From assembly GCF_008014695.1 (NCBI RefSeq), contig NZ_VOXE01000001.1, positions 620,001 to 684,000 on the forward strand: a DNA stretch of 64,000 nt, written 5' to 3'. Below the pieces are notes generated by a model. The model was not told the origin of the DNA. It worked only from the letters and a program-made list of their open reading frames with translations, and ran no database searches. The position numbers and the translations under genes are program-made. Shown one piece after another: positions 1 to 8,337 of the stretch (position 1 is its first letter; the number at the start of each line of letters is the position of its first letter). The stretch is from Chryseobacterium sp. (GTDB lineage Bacteria; Bacteroidota; Bacteroidia; Flavobacteriales; Weeksellaceae).

Positions 1-1176
1 GATGGAATTGCCCTGAAGTTCTCTTTTCGCTTCACCTTTAGATTTTAAGAAACCTGATTTCTCCGAAATCAAGTCAATGATATTTTGGCCAAGTACTTCA
101 GTTTTCGGAACCTCTTTCTGCGGAACCCCGTCGAAAATTTCCAGAAATGTCGCTTCGTCTAGATTTACAAGATCTTCGGCAGTAGAACGGCCGAAGAGAA
201 TTTCAGAAGCTTTCTGGGCTTTTTCGAATTCCTCACGGCTGTGCACCCAAACCGTCACTTCTTCCGCGAGTTTTTTCTGCAGTTTTCTTTCGTGCGGGGC
301 GGTTTTATGATCTCCGATAAGATTTTCGATTTCCGTTCTGCTTAAAAAAGTGTAGAATTTAATGAATCTTTCGGCGTCTTCATCGGTGGCATTCACCCAA
401 AACTGATAGAATTTATATGGGGAAGTCCTTTTCGGGTCGAGCCAGTAATTTTCTCCGCTTTCGGATTTCCCGAATTTGGAGCCGTCTGACTTTGTAATGA
501 GCGGAACTGTTAAAGCAAATGCATCACCCTGCACTTTTCTGCGGATAAGTTCGGTTCCTGTGGTGATATTTCCCCACTGATCCGAGCCGCCCATCTGCAT
601 TTTTACATTATTATTTTTATAGAGATGCAGGAAATCATAGCCCTGCAAAAGCTGATAGGTAAATTCCGTGAAACTCATTCCCTCCGCGCCGTTTTCACCA
701 GTAATTCTCTTTTTCACAGATTCTTTCGCCATCATGTAATTCACAGTGATGTTTTTACCCACATCACGCACAAATTCCAGGAAGGAAAACTCTTTCATCC
801 AGTCATAATTGTTAACCAGTTCTGCTTTATTGTCTTCTGTTCCGTCGAATTTCAAAAATTTTGAAAGCTGGTTTTTAATACAGTCTACATAATGATTGAG
901 GGTGGCTTCATCCAAAAGGTTCCGTTCGCTGGACTTTCCGGATGGATCACCGATCATTCCGGTCGCGCCGCCCACCAAAGCGATCGGTTTATGACCGTGC
1001 TGCTGAAAATGAGCCAGTATTTTGATCTGAATTAAACTCCCGATATGCAGAGAATCCGCGGTAGGGTCAAAACCTATGTAGGCGGTTGTTATTTCTTTGT
1101 TGAGCTGTTCCTCGGTTCCGGGCGTCATGTCAGCAAAAAGTCCGCGCCACTTCAGTTCTTCAATAAAAGGATTCAT
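1..1176 (-). CDS. tyrS: Tyrosyl-tRNA synthetase, C-terminus cut by window edge
   Basis: This cytoplasmic class I aminoacyl-tRNA synthetase charges tRNA-Tyr with tyrosine. Reverse translation gives an unbroken frame of 392 codons that runs off base 1. The class I signature HIGS lies at about residues 44-47 (context [10 protein letters not shown]), [13 protein letters not shown] follows at about 72-84, and the KMSKS-equivalent reads KFGKS. The family is usually about 430 residues, so roughly 40 C-terminal residues, part of the S4-like tRNA-binding domain, are missing only because of the window. An ATG two codons upstream (1182) would give MKMNPF; I chose 1176 ([10 protein letters not shown]). 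It is divergent from the SDR gene, and a -7 box lies about 21 bases upstream. Confidence 0.95.
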   Translation of the reverse strand, partial: MNPFIEELKWRGLFADMTPGTEEQLNKEITTAYIGFDPTADSLHIGSLIQIKILAHFQQHGHKPIALVGGATGMIGDPSGKSSERNLLDEATLNHYVDCIKNQLSKFLKFDGTEDNKAELVNNYDWMKEFSFLEFVRDVGKNITVNYMMAKESVKKRITGENGAEGMSFTEFTYQLLQGYDFLHLYKNNNVKMQMGGSDQWGNITTGTELIRRKVQGDAFALTVPLITKSDGSKFGKSESGENYWLDPKRTSPYKFYQFWVNATDEDAERFIKFYTFLSRTEIENLIGDHKTAPHERKLQKKLAEEVTVWVHSREEFEKAQKASEILFGRSTAEDLVNLDEATFLEIFDGVPQKEVPKTEVLGQNIIDLISEKSGFLKSKGEAKRELQGNSI

Positions 1177-1197
1177 TTTCATAAAAATTTTGAGTCG

Positions 1198-1205
1198 CAA
1201 ATATA
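1198..1205 (-). promoter_or_regulatory. tyrS promoter, -7 box
   Basis: On the minus strand this reads TATATTTG, a perfect match to the Bacteroidota -7 consensus TAnnTTTG. It lies 21 bases upstream of the tyrS start. I see no TTG at the expected -33 spacing, so only the -7 half is supported. Confidence 0.6.
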
Positions 1206-1426
1206 GGAAAATTCGGCAGGAAGTTTGTGAGATGAATGGAGGTCAAAAAACTCAAACTCCAATGCAAAAATTTGTTTTAAAAATATTCAGTGGTTTGAAT
1301 TATCAAAAAAATGTTCCTCAATCCCAACCTGAGCTTAAATTGAATGAAAAAGTCTTTCAGATGCTTATTTTCCTATTTTAAATTATAAACTTTCATAAAA
1401 TAAGGGGTTTTGCACCTTCTTTTCTC

Positions 1427-1434
1427 TAAATTTG
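1427..1434 (+). promoter_or_regulatory. SDR-glucosidase operon promoter, -7 box
   Basis: TAAATTTG matches TAnnTTTG and lies 27 bases before the ATG of the dehydrogenase gene. No good -33 TTG is seen at 19-20 bases. Confidence 0.5.
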
Positions 1435-1461
1435 ACTGAACATGAACTTTAAAAACACATT

Positions 1462-2271
1462 ATGGAGGTTTCCTTAAAAAATCAAATAGCGGTTATCACC
1501 GGTGCATCCAGCGGAATTGGAGCAGGAATTGCAAAATCGATGGCCGAAGCCGGAGCAACAGTTGTTGTGAATTACCCGTTTGACGGTGCGCTCGATCAGG
1601 CCAATTCGGTACTGCAGGAAATTACCCAAAAAGGCGGAAAAGGAATCGTTTACCAATGTGATGTTTCGAAAGAAGATGAAGTGATAAAAATGTTTCACGA
1701 GGTTGTTGAACAACTCGGCACCGTGGATATTCTGGTGAACAACGCCGGAATTCAGAAAGATGCAAAATTCACCGAGATGACTCTTGATCAGTGGAATGCG
1801 GTAATCGGTGTGAATCTTACGGGACAGTTTCTCTGCGCCCGCGAAGCAATCAAAGAATTTCTCCGCCGCGGTATAGACCTTTCGCGTTCTGCGGCATGCG
1901 GAAAAATCATCCACATTTCTTCGGTTCATGAAATCATTCCGTGGGCGGGACATGCGAATTATGCTTCGAGTAAAGGAGCAATACGAATGCTGATGCAGAC
2001 TTTGGCTCAGGAATACGGAGGAGATAAAATCCGCGTAAATTCCATCTGTCCGGGTGCCATTCAAACTCCGATCAATACAAATGCCTGGAGCAATACCGAA
2101 GCAATGAACTCGCTGCTTACTTTAATTCCCTACAACAGGATCGGCCAGCCTCAGGATATCGGGAATCTTGCCGTTTTTCTGGCCAGCGACTTGGCAGATT
2201 ATATTACAGGAACCAGCATCTTCATTGATGGCGCGATGACTACTTTTGAAAGTTTTTCAACCGGCGGATAA
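1462..2271 (+). CDS. SDR-family oxidoreductase, glucose 1-dehydrogenase-like
   Basis: A classical short-chain dehydrogenase/reductase of 269 residues, the usual length. Visible motifs are the nucleotide-binding TGASSGIG (13-20), NNAG (93-96), an active-site serine in HISSV (about 151-155), the catalytic YASSK (167-171), and NSICPGAIQTP after it. The best-known proteins with this pattern are glucose 1-dehydrogenases, which oxidise beta-D-glucose to gluconolactone with NAD(P)+. SDR substrate cannot be read reliably from sequence, so glucose is an inference supported by the neighbour: the next gene, 43 bases downstream on the same strand, is a glucosidase-type glycoside hydrolase. The ATG start gives the conserved N-terminal beta strand at the normal distance. 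Confidence 0.8.
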   Translation: MEVSLKNQIAVITGASSGIGAGIAKSMAEAGATVVVNYPFDGALDQANSVLQEITQKGGKGIVYQCDVSKEDEVIKMFHEVVEQLGTVDILVNNAGIQKDAKFTEMTLDQWNAVIGVNLTGQFLCAREAIKEFLRRGIDLSRSAACGKIIHISSVHEIIPWAGHANYASSKGAIRMLMQTLAQEYGGDKIRVNSICPGAIQTPINTNAWSNTEAMNSLLTLIPYNRIGQPQDIGNLAVFLASDLADYITGTSIFIDGAMTTFESFSTGG

Positions 2272-2314
2272 CAAACTGCTGAAAGTCATGTTTTTATCAT
2301 AAAATTTATTCATT

Positions 2315-4969
2315 ATGTCAGAAGAAAGTAAAAGACTGCCCGATATTTCCTGGAAAAAATGGGGACCTTATGTAAGCAACCGCGAGTGGGGTGTTGTGCG
2401 TGAAGATTACAGTTCGGACGGCGATGCCTGGAATTACACCCATCACGACACCGCTGAAGCAAAGACTTACCGGTGGAGTGAAGAAGGAATCTGTGGAATT
2501 TGTGATGACAAGCAGCTGCTCGTTTTCTCTCTGGGTTTTTGGAACAGAGAAGACAAAATGGTGAAAGAAAGGTTTTTTGGCCTAACGAATCCACAGGGGA
2601 ATCATGGTGAAGATGTAAAGGAATATTTCTACTACTTAGACAATACCCCGACGCATTCTTACATGAAAATGCTCTACAAATATCCGCAAAATGCTTTTCC
2701 TTACGAAGATCTGGTCCAAACCAACGCCAATAAAACCCGCCTGGATCCTGAATATGAACTGATAGACACCGGCATTTTTGATCATAACGAATATTTCGAC
2801 CTTTTTATAGAATTTGCGAAGGAATCGCAGGAGGATATTCTGATCAGGCTTACAGTGGTGAACAAATGTAAAAAAGCTGCGCCGCTGGTAATTCTTCCTA
2901 CTATCTGGTTCCGGAATACCTGGCGATGGGACAATCATGATTACAAGCCACAACTTTCCTCTGAATTTGTAGATCAGATTAAAATCAGTCATAAAGAACT
3001 CGCCGTCAAAAATATTTATGCCAAAAAATCATCAAATACCTTGTTTTGCGATAACGAAAGCAATGAGGCGCGGCTTTACCACATGCCAAATTCTGAACAT
3101 TTCTGCAAAGACGGCATCAATGATTTTGTAATCAACGGCAATTCAGCTTCAGTAAACTCAGAAAAGAGGGGTACAAAGGCTTCTTTTTATATTGATGAAA
3201 ATATCGCGGCGAATTCAACACAGATTTTTGAATTCAGGCTCAGCGACAAAGATTTAAACAATCCCTTTGAAGATTTTGATAAAATTTTTGATTTAAGGAA
3301 AAAAGAAGCCGACGGTTTTTACGAAGAAATTCAGAAAGGCATTAAAACTGAAGATGAAAAACTGGTGCAGCGGCAGGCCTTCGCAGGGATGCTCTGGAAC
3401 AAACAGTTTTACCACTACAATGTCGAAAAGTGGTTAAAAGGAGATTCGGGAGAAATCCGTCCTCCAAAATCCAGGGAAAAAATCAGAAATTCCGAATGGA
3501 AGCATCTGAATAATTTCGACATCATTTCTATGCCCGACAAATGGGAATATCCATGGTATGCAACCTGGGATCTTGCGTTTCATACTTTAAGTTTTGCCCT
3601 CATTGATCCCGATTTTGCCAAACAGCAGCTGAAACTTTTCACCCTCGACTGGTTTATGCATCCAAACGGGCAGCTTCCGGCGTATGAATGGAATTTTTCT
3701 GATGTCAACCCACCGGTTCACGCCTGGGCGGTTTTTCGGGTCTTTAAAATTGATGAAGTCCTGAAACAGAAACCCGATCTGGAGTTTCTGGAAACCGTTT
3801 TTCAAAAACTTCTGATCAATTTCACGTGGTGGGTCAATAAAAAAGACGCAAACGGAAACAATATTTTTGAAGGCGGATTCCTGGGACTCGATAACATTGG
3901 AGTTTTCGACCGGAGTGAAAAACTGCCCAACGGCGAAAGCCTTGAGCAGGCCGACGGAACGAGCTGGATGGCCATGTTTGCCCTGAATATGATGCGGATC
4001 GCGATTGAACTCGCGCAGTACAATCCCATTTATGAAGAAATGGCAACCAAATTTTTCGAACATTTTCTTTATATCGCAGATGCATTGGACAAAATGGGGG
4101 ACAGCAATTTTTCGTTATGGGACGATCAGGACGAATTTTTCTACGATGCCATTTCTACCAGTAAGGGCACCAATATGTTTTTAAGACTGAGAACTGTTGT
4201 AGGCTTGATTCCGATGTTTGCTGTAGAGGTGATTGAAGATGAAATGCTGCAGAAACTTCCTAAATTCAAAGCGAGGATGGACTGGATCATGGAAAATAAA
4301 CCTGAACTGGCTTCGCTGGTTTCCCACTGGGAAGTGAAAGGTCACGATTCCAAACACCTGCTTAGCCTGCTTCGCGGCCACCGGCTCAAGAGATTGCTGG
4401 CCAGAATGCTGGATGAAAAAGAATTTTTAAGTGATTACGGCGTTCGTGCACTTTCGAAAATTTACGAGAAAGATCCTTTTAAAATGGAGTTTAACGGCAT
4501 GGATTACACCGTAAAATACACTCCGGCAGAAAGCGACAGCGGGATGTTCGGCGGCAACAGCAACTGGCGCGGTCCAATCTGGTTTCCGGTTAATTTCCTG
4601 ATTATCGAAAGTTTACAGCGTTTTTTCTTTTATTACAGTCCCGATTTTAAAGTGGAATATCCTACTGGTAGCGGAAATTTTTCTGATCTCGATGAAATCG
4701 CTGACGAACTTGGAAAAAGGCTTTCGAAAATATTTTTAAAAGACGAAAACGGAAAACGCGCCTTCAACGGTCAGTATCCAAAATTTCAGGAAGATGAGGA
4801 TTTTAAGGACTATATTCTGTTCTATGAATACTTCCACGGTGATAATGGGCGTGGAGTGGGAGCCTCGCACCAGACAGGGTGGACAGGACTTATCGCCAAA
4901 ATCCTGCAGCCCAGGTTCTCAAAAATGAAAATGGCAAAGGCCGAAACAGAAACCGAAGCTTCAAAATAG
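2315..4969 (+). CDS. MGH1/GH63-like glucosidase, cytoplasmic
   Basis: An 884-residue protein without signal peptide, resembling the GH63-related family that includes yeast YMR196W and bacterial proteins annotated as glucosidase (mannosylglycerate hydrolase MGH1-like fold). Features seen: an N-terminal beta-rich part (about 1-330), then an (alpha/alpha)6-type region with KWEYPWYATWDLAFH near 410, NGQLPAYEWNFSDVNPPVHAW near 450, GTSWMAMF near 550, and the conserved NSNWRGPIWFPVN and GVGASHQTGWTGL blocks towards the C-terminus. Such clan GH-G enzymes use acidic residues to invert glucosidic bonds; the true substrate is unknown. It follows the SDR gene by 43 bases in one likely operon and ends 10 bases from the convergent DUF1003 gene, with no terminator between them. 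Confidence 0.8.
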   Translation: MSEESKRLPDISWKKWGPYVSNREWGVVREDYSSDGDAWNYTHHDTAEAKTYRWSEEGICGICDDKQLLVFSLGFWNREDKMVKERFFGLTNPQGNHGEDVKEYFYYLDNTPTHSYMKMLYKYPQNAFPYEDLVQTNANKTRLDPEYELIDTGIFDHNEYFDLFIEFAKESQEDILIRLTVVNKCKKAAPLVILPTIWFRNTWRWDNHDYKPQLSSEFVDQIKISHKELAVKNIYAKKSSNTLFCDNESNEARLYHMPNSEHFCKDGINDFVINGNSASVNSEKRGTKASFYIDENIAANSTQIFEFRLSDKDLNNPFEDFDKIFDLRKKEADGFYEEIQKGIKTEDEKLVQRQAFAGMLWNKQFYHYNVEKWLKGDSGEIRPPKSREKIRNSEWKHLNNFDIISMPDKWEYPWYATWDLAFHTLSFALIDPDFAKQQLKLFTLDWFMHPNGQLPAYEWNFSDVNPPVHAWAVFRVFKIDEVLKQKPDLEFLETVFQKLLINFTWWVNKKDANGNNIFEGGFLGLDNIGVFDRSEKLPNGESLEQADGTSWMAMFALNMMRIAIELAQYNPIYEEMATKFFEHFLYIADALDKMGDSNFSLWDDQDEFFYDAISTSKGTNMFLRLRTVVGLIPMFAVEVIEDEMLQKLPKFKARMDWIMENKPELASLVSHWEVKGHDSKHLLSLLRGHRLKRLLARMLDEKEFLSDYGVRALSKIYEKDPFKMEFNGMDYTVKYTPAESDSGMFGGNSNWRGPIWFPVNFLIIESLQRFFFYYSPDFKVEYPTGSGNFSDLDEIADELGKRLSKIFLKDENGKRAFNGQYPKFQEDEDFKDYILFYEYFHGDNGRGVGASHQTGWTGLIAKILQPRFSKMKMAKAETETEASK

Positions 4970-4979
4970 TTTGGTAGAA

Positions 4980-5561
4980 CTATTTCTGATTGTGGCCTCC
5001 GTTATTGCGGCTTTTTTCAATTTCTGAAAGTTTTTTTGAGATCGTTTCCAGAATTTCAATCTGTTTCTGCTGCATTTCGCACATGTGTTTGTATTGGTCG
5101 ATTATGGATAAATCGAGCTTTTCGTGGAGATTCCTGATTTCAATTTCTGACTTCAGGTTCACCATATAATCATTTTTGGAACGCTTCCGGTCTTTAAATT
5201 CCTGACGGTTCTGGCTCATCATAATGATGGGAGCCTGCACTGCGGCGATACAGGAAAGGATCAGGTTGAGTAAAATATACGGATAGGGATCAAAACCAGA
5301 GTTTTGTTTGATTTGGGTATTATAGAAAATCCATAAAAACATGACCAGTGCAAAAAGGATAATGAACTTCCAGCTGCCTCCGAATTTCGCGACATTGTCT
5401 GATAGTTTTTCACCAAATGTTCTACCGTCATTCTCATCTTCATTAAGTTTGGTAATTAAAAGTGATTCTTCTTCAATCGCTTTATGAACAATGTTATGAA
5501 TTTTGTTAAGCTGATCATCCTCACTTTTTAAAAGATCTAAAATATATTTTTCACTTTTCAT
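4980..5561 (-). CDS. DUF1003 inner-membrane protein
   Basis: A 193-residue protein of the DUF1003 family. After an acidic N-terminal stretch come a conserved GGSWKFIILFALVMFLWI membrane segment (about residues 60-77) and a second one around YPYILLNLILSCIAAVQAPIIMM (about 92-114). The family signature SQNRQEFKDRKRS follows, then a helical, Lys/Glu-rich tail that probably forms a coiled coil. The biochemical role of DUF1003 is unknown; some relatives are linked by annotation to magnesium or cyclic-nucleotide regulation, but nothing here tests that. It has its own promoter and stands alone. Confidence 0.8.
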   Translation of the reverse strand: MKSEKYILDLLKSEDDQLNKIHNIVHKAIEEESLLITKLNEDENDGRTFGEKLSDNVAKFGGSWKFIILFALVMFLWIFYNTQIKQNSGFDPYPYILLNLILSCIAAVQAPIIMMSQNRQEFKDRKRSKNDYMVNLKSEIEIRNLHEKLDLSIIDQYKHMCEMQQKQIEILETISKKLSEIEKSRNNGGHNQK

Positions 5562-5578
5562 GGTGTGTAATTTACCAA

Positions 5579-5610
5579 CAAATGTAAATCAATAAATTAA
5601 AAAAATCCAA
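5579..5610 (-). promoter_or_regulatory. DUF1003 gene promoter
   Basis: The minus strand reads TACATTTG (5579-5586), a perfect -7 box, 17 bases before the start codon. A TTG (5608-5610) sits 21 bases further upstream, close to the usual 19-20 base spacing. Confidence 0.55.
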
Positions 5611-5643
5611 AAACTCATTCACCAGATATTTTATCTGTTGCAC

Positions 5644-5672
5644 AAAAAAACCGTCTGAATATGCAGACGGTT
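5644..5672 (-). terminator. Rho-independent terminator after spt
   Basis: The stem AACCGTCTG/CAGACGGTT (9 bp, 6-base loop) is followed on the minus strand by a run of seven T. It lies 20 bases past the stop codon of the aminotransferase-family gene. Confidence 0.85.
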
Positions 5673-5693
5673 TATATAAAAATTTTAAAATTC

Positions 5694-6968
5694 TTAGCTG
5701 GATTTAAAGGACATTCCTTTTTCCTCCAATAATTTCTGTTCCTGTTCTTTATACACTCCTGAAATCAATTTTTCGTGAATCGCGTCGAAAGCATCAAGCG
5801 TGGCATTGATCTCAGAATCGGTGTGTGAAGCAGTTGGAATCAATCTCAATAAAATCATTCCTTTTGGAATTACCGGATAAATCACTACTGAGGTAAAGAT
5901 GCCGAAATTTTCGCGCAGGTCTTTCACCAAAAGGGTAGCTTCTACTGTTGAACCCTGCATCATAACCGGAGTAACACATGTATTGGTATTCCCGATGTTG
6001 AATCCTCTGTCAGTTAATCCGTTCTGCAGTTTCAGCACATTTTCCCACAATTTTTCTTTGATTTCAGGCTGTGAACGCAGCAAATCAAGTCTTTTCAAAC
6101 CTCCGATTACCATCGGCATTGTTAAAGATTTTGCAAAAACCTGCGAGCGGAGGTTGTATTTCAGGATTCTGATGATTTCCTGATCTCCTGCAATGAATGC
6201 TCCGAATCCCGCCATTGATTTGGCAAAAGTGGAGAAGTAAATATCAATCTGGTCCTGACAGCCCTGTTCTTCACCGGCGCCGGCGCCTGTTTTTCCTAAT
6301 GTTCCGAAACCGTGAGCATCATCCACCAAAAGTCTGAAATTGAATTTTGATTTCAGGTCACAGATTTCCTTGATTTTTCCCTGCATTCCGCGCATCCCGA
6401 AAACTCCTTCAGTAATCACTAGGATTCCGCCGCCGTTTTCTTCAGCCACTTTGGTAGCACGGGCAAGATTTTTTTCAAGACTCGCCATATCATTATGTTT
6501 AAAAGTAAAACTTTTACCCATATGAAGTCTTACTCCGTCAACGATGCAGGCATGGGAGTCAGCATCATAAACAATAACATCGTGTCTTGAAACCAATGCA
6601 TCGATGGTGGAAACCATTCCCTGGTAACCGAAATTCAAAAGGTAAGCAGCTTCTTTTTCTACAAATGCAGCCAGTTCTCTTTCCAGCTGCTGGTGCTGTT
6701 CGGTTTCTCCGGACATTGCTCTGGCTCCCATTGGATAGAACATTCCGAATTCTGCGGCAGCTTTTGCATCGGCTTCCAAAACTTCAGGATGGTTGCAAAG
6801 TCCAAGATAATCGTTTGCGCTCCAGAAAATCACTTCTCTTCCCTGAAATATCATTCGGGGACCGATCGGTCCTTCAAGTTTCGGAAAAACAAAATATCCT
6901 TCTGCATAATCTGCGAACTGGCCGAGAGGCCCCGGATTCTGCCTGATTCTATCGAAAATATCTACCAT
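5694..6968 (-). CDS. spt: Serine palmitoyltransferase-like alpha-oxoamine synthase
   Basis: A 424-residue PLP-dependent fold type I enzyme of the alpha-oxoamine synthase group (Spt, KBL, BioF, HemA). Its N-terminus IFDRIRQNPGPLGQFADYAEG and ANDYLGL match bacteroidetal serine palmitoyltransferases, which join L-serine to an acyl-CoA to give 3-ketosphinganine, the first step of sphingolipid synthesis. Seen here: DADSHACIVDG, the PLP-pyridine motif LLVDDAHGFGTLG, and the Schiff-base lysine in STFAKSMAG. Glycine C-acetyltransferase is the main alternative, because these enzymes share motifs; the N-terminal block favours Spt. The gene is monocistronic, with a -7 box upstream and a strong terminator. 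Confidence 0.75.
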   Translation of the reverse strand: MVDIFDRIRQNPGPLGQFADYAEGYFVFPKLEGPIGPRMIFQGREVIFWSANDYLGLCNHPEVLEADAKAAAEFGMFYPMGARAMSGETEQHQQLERELAAFVEKEAAYLLNFGYQGMVSTIDALVSRHDVIVYDADSHACIVDGVRLHMGKSFTFKHNDMASLEKNLARATKVAEENGGGILVITEGVFGMRGMQGKIKEICDLKSKFNFRLLVDDAHGFGTLGKTGAGAGEEQGCQDQIDIYFSTFAKSMAGFGAFIAGDQEIIRILKYNLRSQVFAKSLTMPMVIGGLKRLDLLRSQPEIKEKLWENVLKLQNGLTDRGFNIGNTNTCVTPVMMQGSTVEATLLVKDLRENFGIFTSVVIYPVIPKGMILLRLIPTASHTDSEINATLDAFDAIHEKLISGVYKEQEQKLLEEKGMSFKSS

Positions 6969-7002
6969 TATTGCTGTATTAATTTTTATAAATGTAAGTG
7001 CG

Positions 7003-7010
7003 CAAAGATA
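7003..7010 (-). promoter_or_regulatory. spt promoter, -7 box
   Basis: The minus strand reads TATCTTTG, matching TAnnTTTG, 34 bases upstream of the start codon. No clear -33 TTG is visible. Confidence 0.5.
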
Positions 7011-7024
7011 ATTAAATTTAAACT

Positions 7025-7058
7025 AAAAAAAAGCCTTTCACTATTTACGAAAAGGCTT
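7025..7058 (-). terminator. Terminator after cysteine synthase-like gene
   Basis: On the minus strand GCCTTTT and AAAGGC form a stem around a 12-base loop, followed by eight T. It lies about 25 bases past the stop of the gene ending at 7081. Confidence 0.75.
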
Positions 7059-7080
7059 CAGGCTTAGTTTATTTTAATAT

Positions 7081-8118
7081 TTATTTGATGTATTCAGTTT
7101 TGAAAACTTCATCATAGTTGTGAACACAGTTGTTGATGAACCCCTGTTCTTCCATCCATTCGTCGCTGTACACCTTTGTAATATACCTCGAGCCGTGATC
7201 GGGAAAAATAACCACAACCAAATCCTCTTTCGAAAATTGATTGCTGTTCGCATACTGCAGAAGTCCCTGAACAACAGCGCCAGTCGTGTAACCGCCCATT
7301 ATTGCTTCTTTCAGGGCAATTTCACGGGTTCTGTAAGCAGACATTTCGTCATTGACCCTTACAAATTCGTCAATTTTATCAAATAAAAGAGCGGAAGGAA
7401 TCAGATTTTTCCCCATTCCCTCGATCTGGTAAGGGTGAATGTCATCACTGTTAATTTTTCCCGTTTCATGAAAACCTTTCAGTATTGAGCCTGAAGCATC
7501 AACTCCAATCACCTTGATATCCGGATTTTTTTCCTTTAAAAATTTTGCAGATCCCGAAAGCGTTCCGCCGGTGCCGGTACAGGCAAAAAGATGGGTGATT
7601 TTGCCATCAGTCTGCTCCCAGATTTCAGGTCCGGTTGTGCGGAAGTGTGCATCTATATTGAGCTCGTTGAAGTACTGATTGATGTAGATGGCATCCGGAG
7701 TTTCGGCGGCAATTTTTTTGGCCACTTCGTAATAGGAACGTGGATCATCTGCCGGAACGTTTGCCGGACAGACATATACAGTCGCACCCAAAGCCTTTAA
7801 ATAGGATATTTTTTCTTTTTTCGTCTTGTTGCTTACGGCCAGAATGCATTTATACCCCTTAATAATGGAAACCATTGCAATGGAAAAGCCTGTGTTGCCC
7901 GAAGTGGTTTCTACAATCGTGGAACCGGGTTTTAAAAGCCCTTTTTTTTCTGCCGCTTCAATAATATGAAACGCAATTCTATCTTTTGTAGAATGCCCCG
8001 GATTATAGGATTCTAACTTGGCATATACAGTCGCCGGAATCTCTTTTGTAACAGTATTGAGTTTTACCAGCGGAGTGTTTCCTATTAAACCAAGTATGTT
8101 GTCGTAAACATTAGTCAT
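7081..8118 (-). CDS. PLP-dependent cysteine synthase / cystathionine beta-synthase-like
   Basis: A 345-residue fold type II PLP enzyme. The N-terminus has IGNTPLVKLN and the Schiff-base lysine in NPGHSTKDRIA (about residues 38-48). TTSGNTG is the substrate loop and GTGGT the phosphate-binding loop. The family makes cysteine from O-acetylserine plus sulfide (CysK/CysM) or cystathionine from serine plus homocysteine (CBS). Regulatory CBS domains are absent, and the C-terminus runs on to DHGSRYITKVYSDEWMEEQGF, which resembles the CBS-type bacterial proteins more than CysK. I leave the symbol empty because the reaction cannot be settled from sequence. It is divergent from the DUF2723 gene. Confidence 0.8.
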   Translation of the reverse strand: MTNVYDNILGLIGNTPLVKLNTVTKEIPATVYAKLESYNPGHSTKDRIAFHIIEAAEKKGLLKPGSTIVETTSGNTGFSIAMVSIIKGYKCILAVSNKTKKEKISYLKALGATVYVCPANVPADDPRSYYEVAKKIAAETPDAIYINQYFNELNIDAHFRTTGPEIWEQTDGKITHLFACTGTGGTLSGSAKFLKEKNPDIKVIGVDASGSILKGFHETGKINSDDIHPYQIEGMGKNLIPSALLFDKIDEFVRVNDEMSAYRTREIALKEAIMGGYTTGAVVQGLLQYANSNQFSKEDLVVVIFPDHGSRYITKVYSDEWMEEQGFINNCVHNYDEVFKTEYIK

Positions 8119-8148
8119 TGTTCATTAATTTCTCTAAAAAACTATCTG

Positions 8149-8156
8149 CGAAATTA
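8149..8156 (-). promoter_or_regulatory. Promoter of cysteine synthase-like gene, -7 box variant
   Basis: The minus strand reads TAATTTCG, one base off TAnnTTTG, 30 bases before the start codon. The divergent DUF2723 gene has the identical octamer (8313-8320), which makes chance less likely. Confidence 0.4.
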
Positions 8157-8312
8157 CTAAAAAAATAATTATTAACAATATTTAACTTTTTTAATTCATA
8201 TAAGTAGTATAAAATTGAATATTCTTAAAAATACAATTTTGGCTATTTCCAATTAGTCTGCCAAATTCTGTAATTTTTAGAAAAAATCAAAATAATTATG
8301 GTTGAAAAACCT

Positions 8313-8320
8313 TAATTTCG
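8313..8320 (+). promoter_or_regulatory. DUF2723 gene promoter, -7 box variant
   Basis: TAATTTCG, followed by CAACAATTCACAATTTT and then ATG at 8338. The leader would be only about 10-12 bases. This placement also argues against the upstream TTG at 8302 as a start codon. Confidence 0.45.
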
Positions 8321-8337
8321 CAACAATTCACAATTTT

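Noticed and set aside
1474..2064. 196-codon open frame opposite the SDR gene
   Set aside because: It is antisense to a gene with a full set of family motifs, and no promoter is seen on that strand.
8302..8304. TTG start for the DUF2723 gene
   Set aside because: A -7-like box lies downstream of it, so it would not be in the mRNA; MKNWSF at 8338 looks like the natural start.
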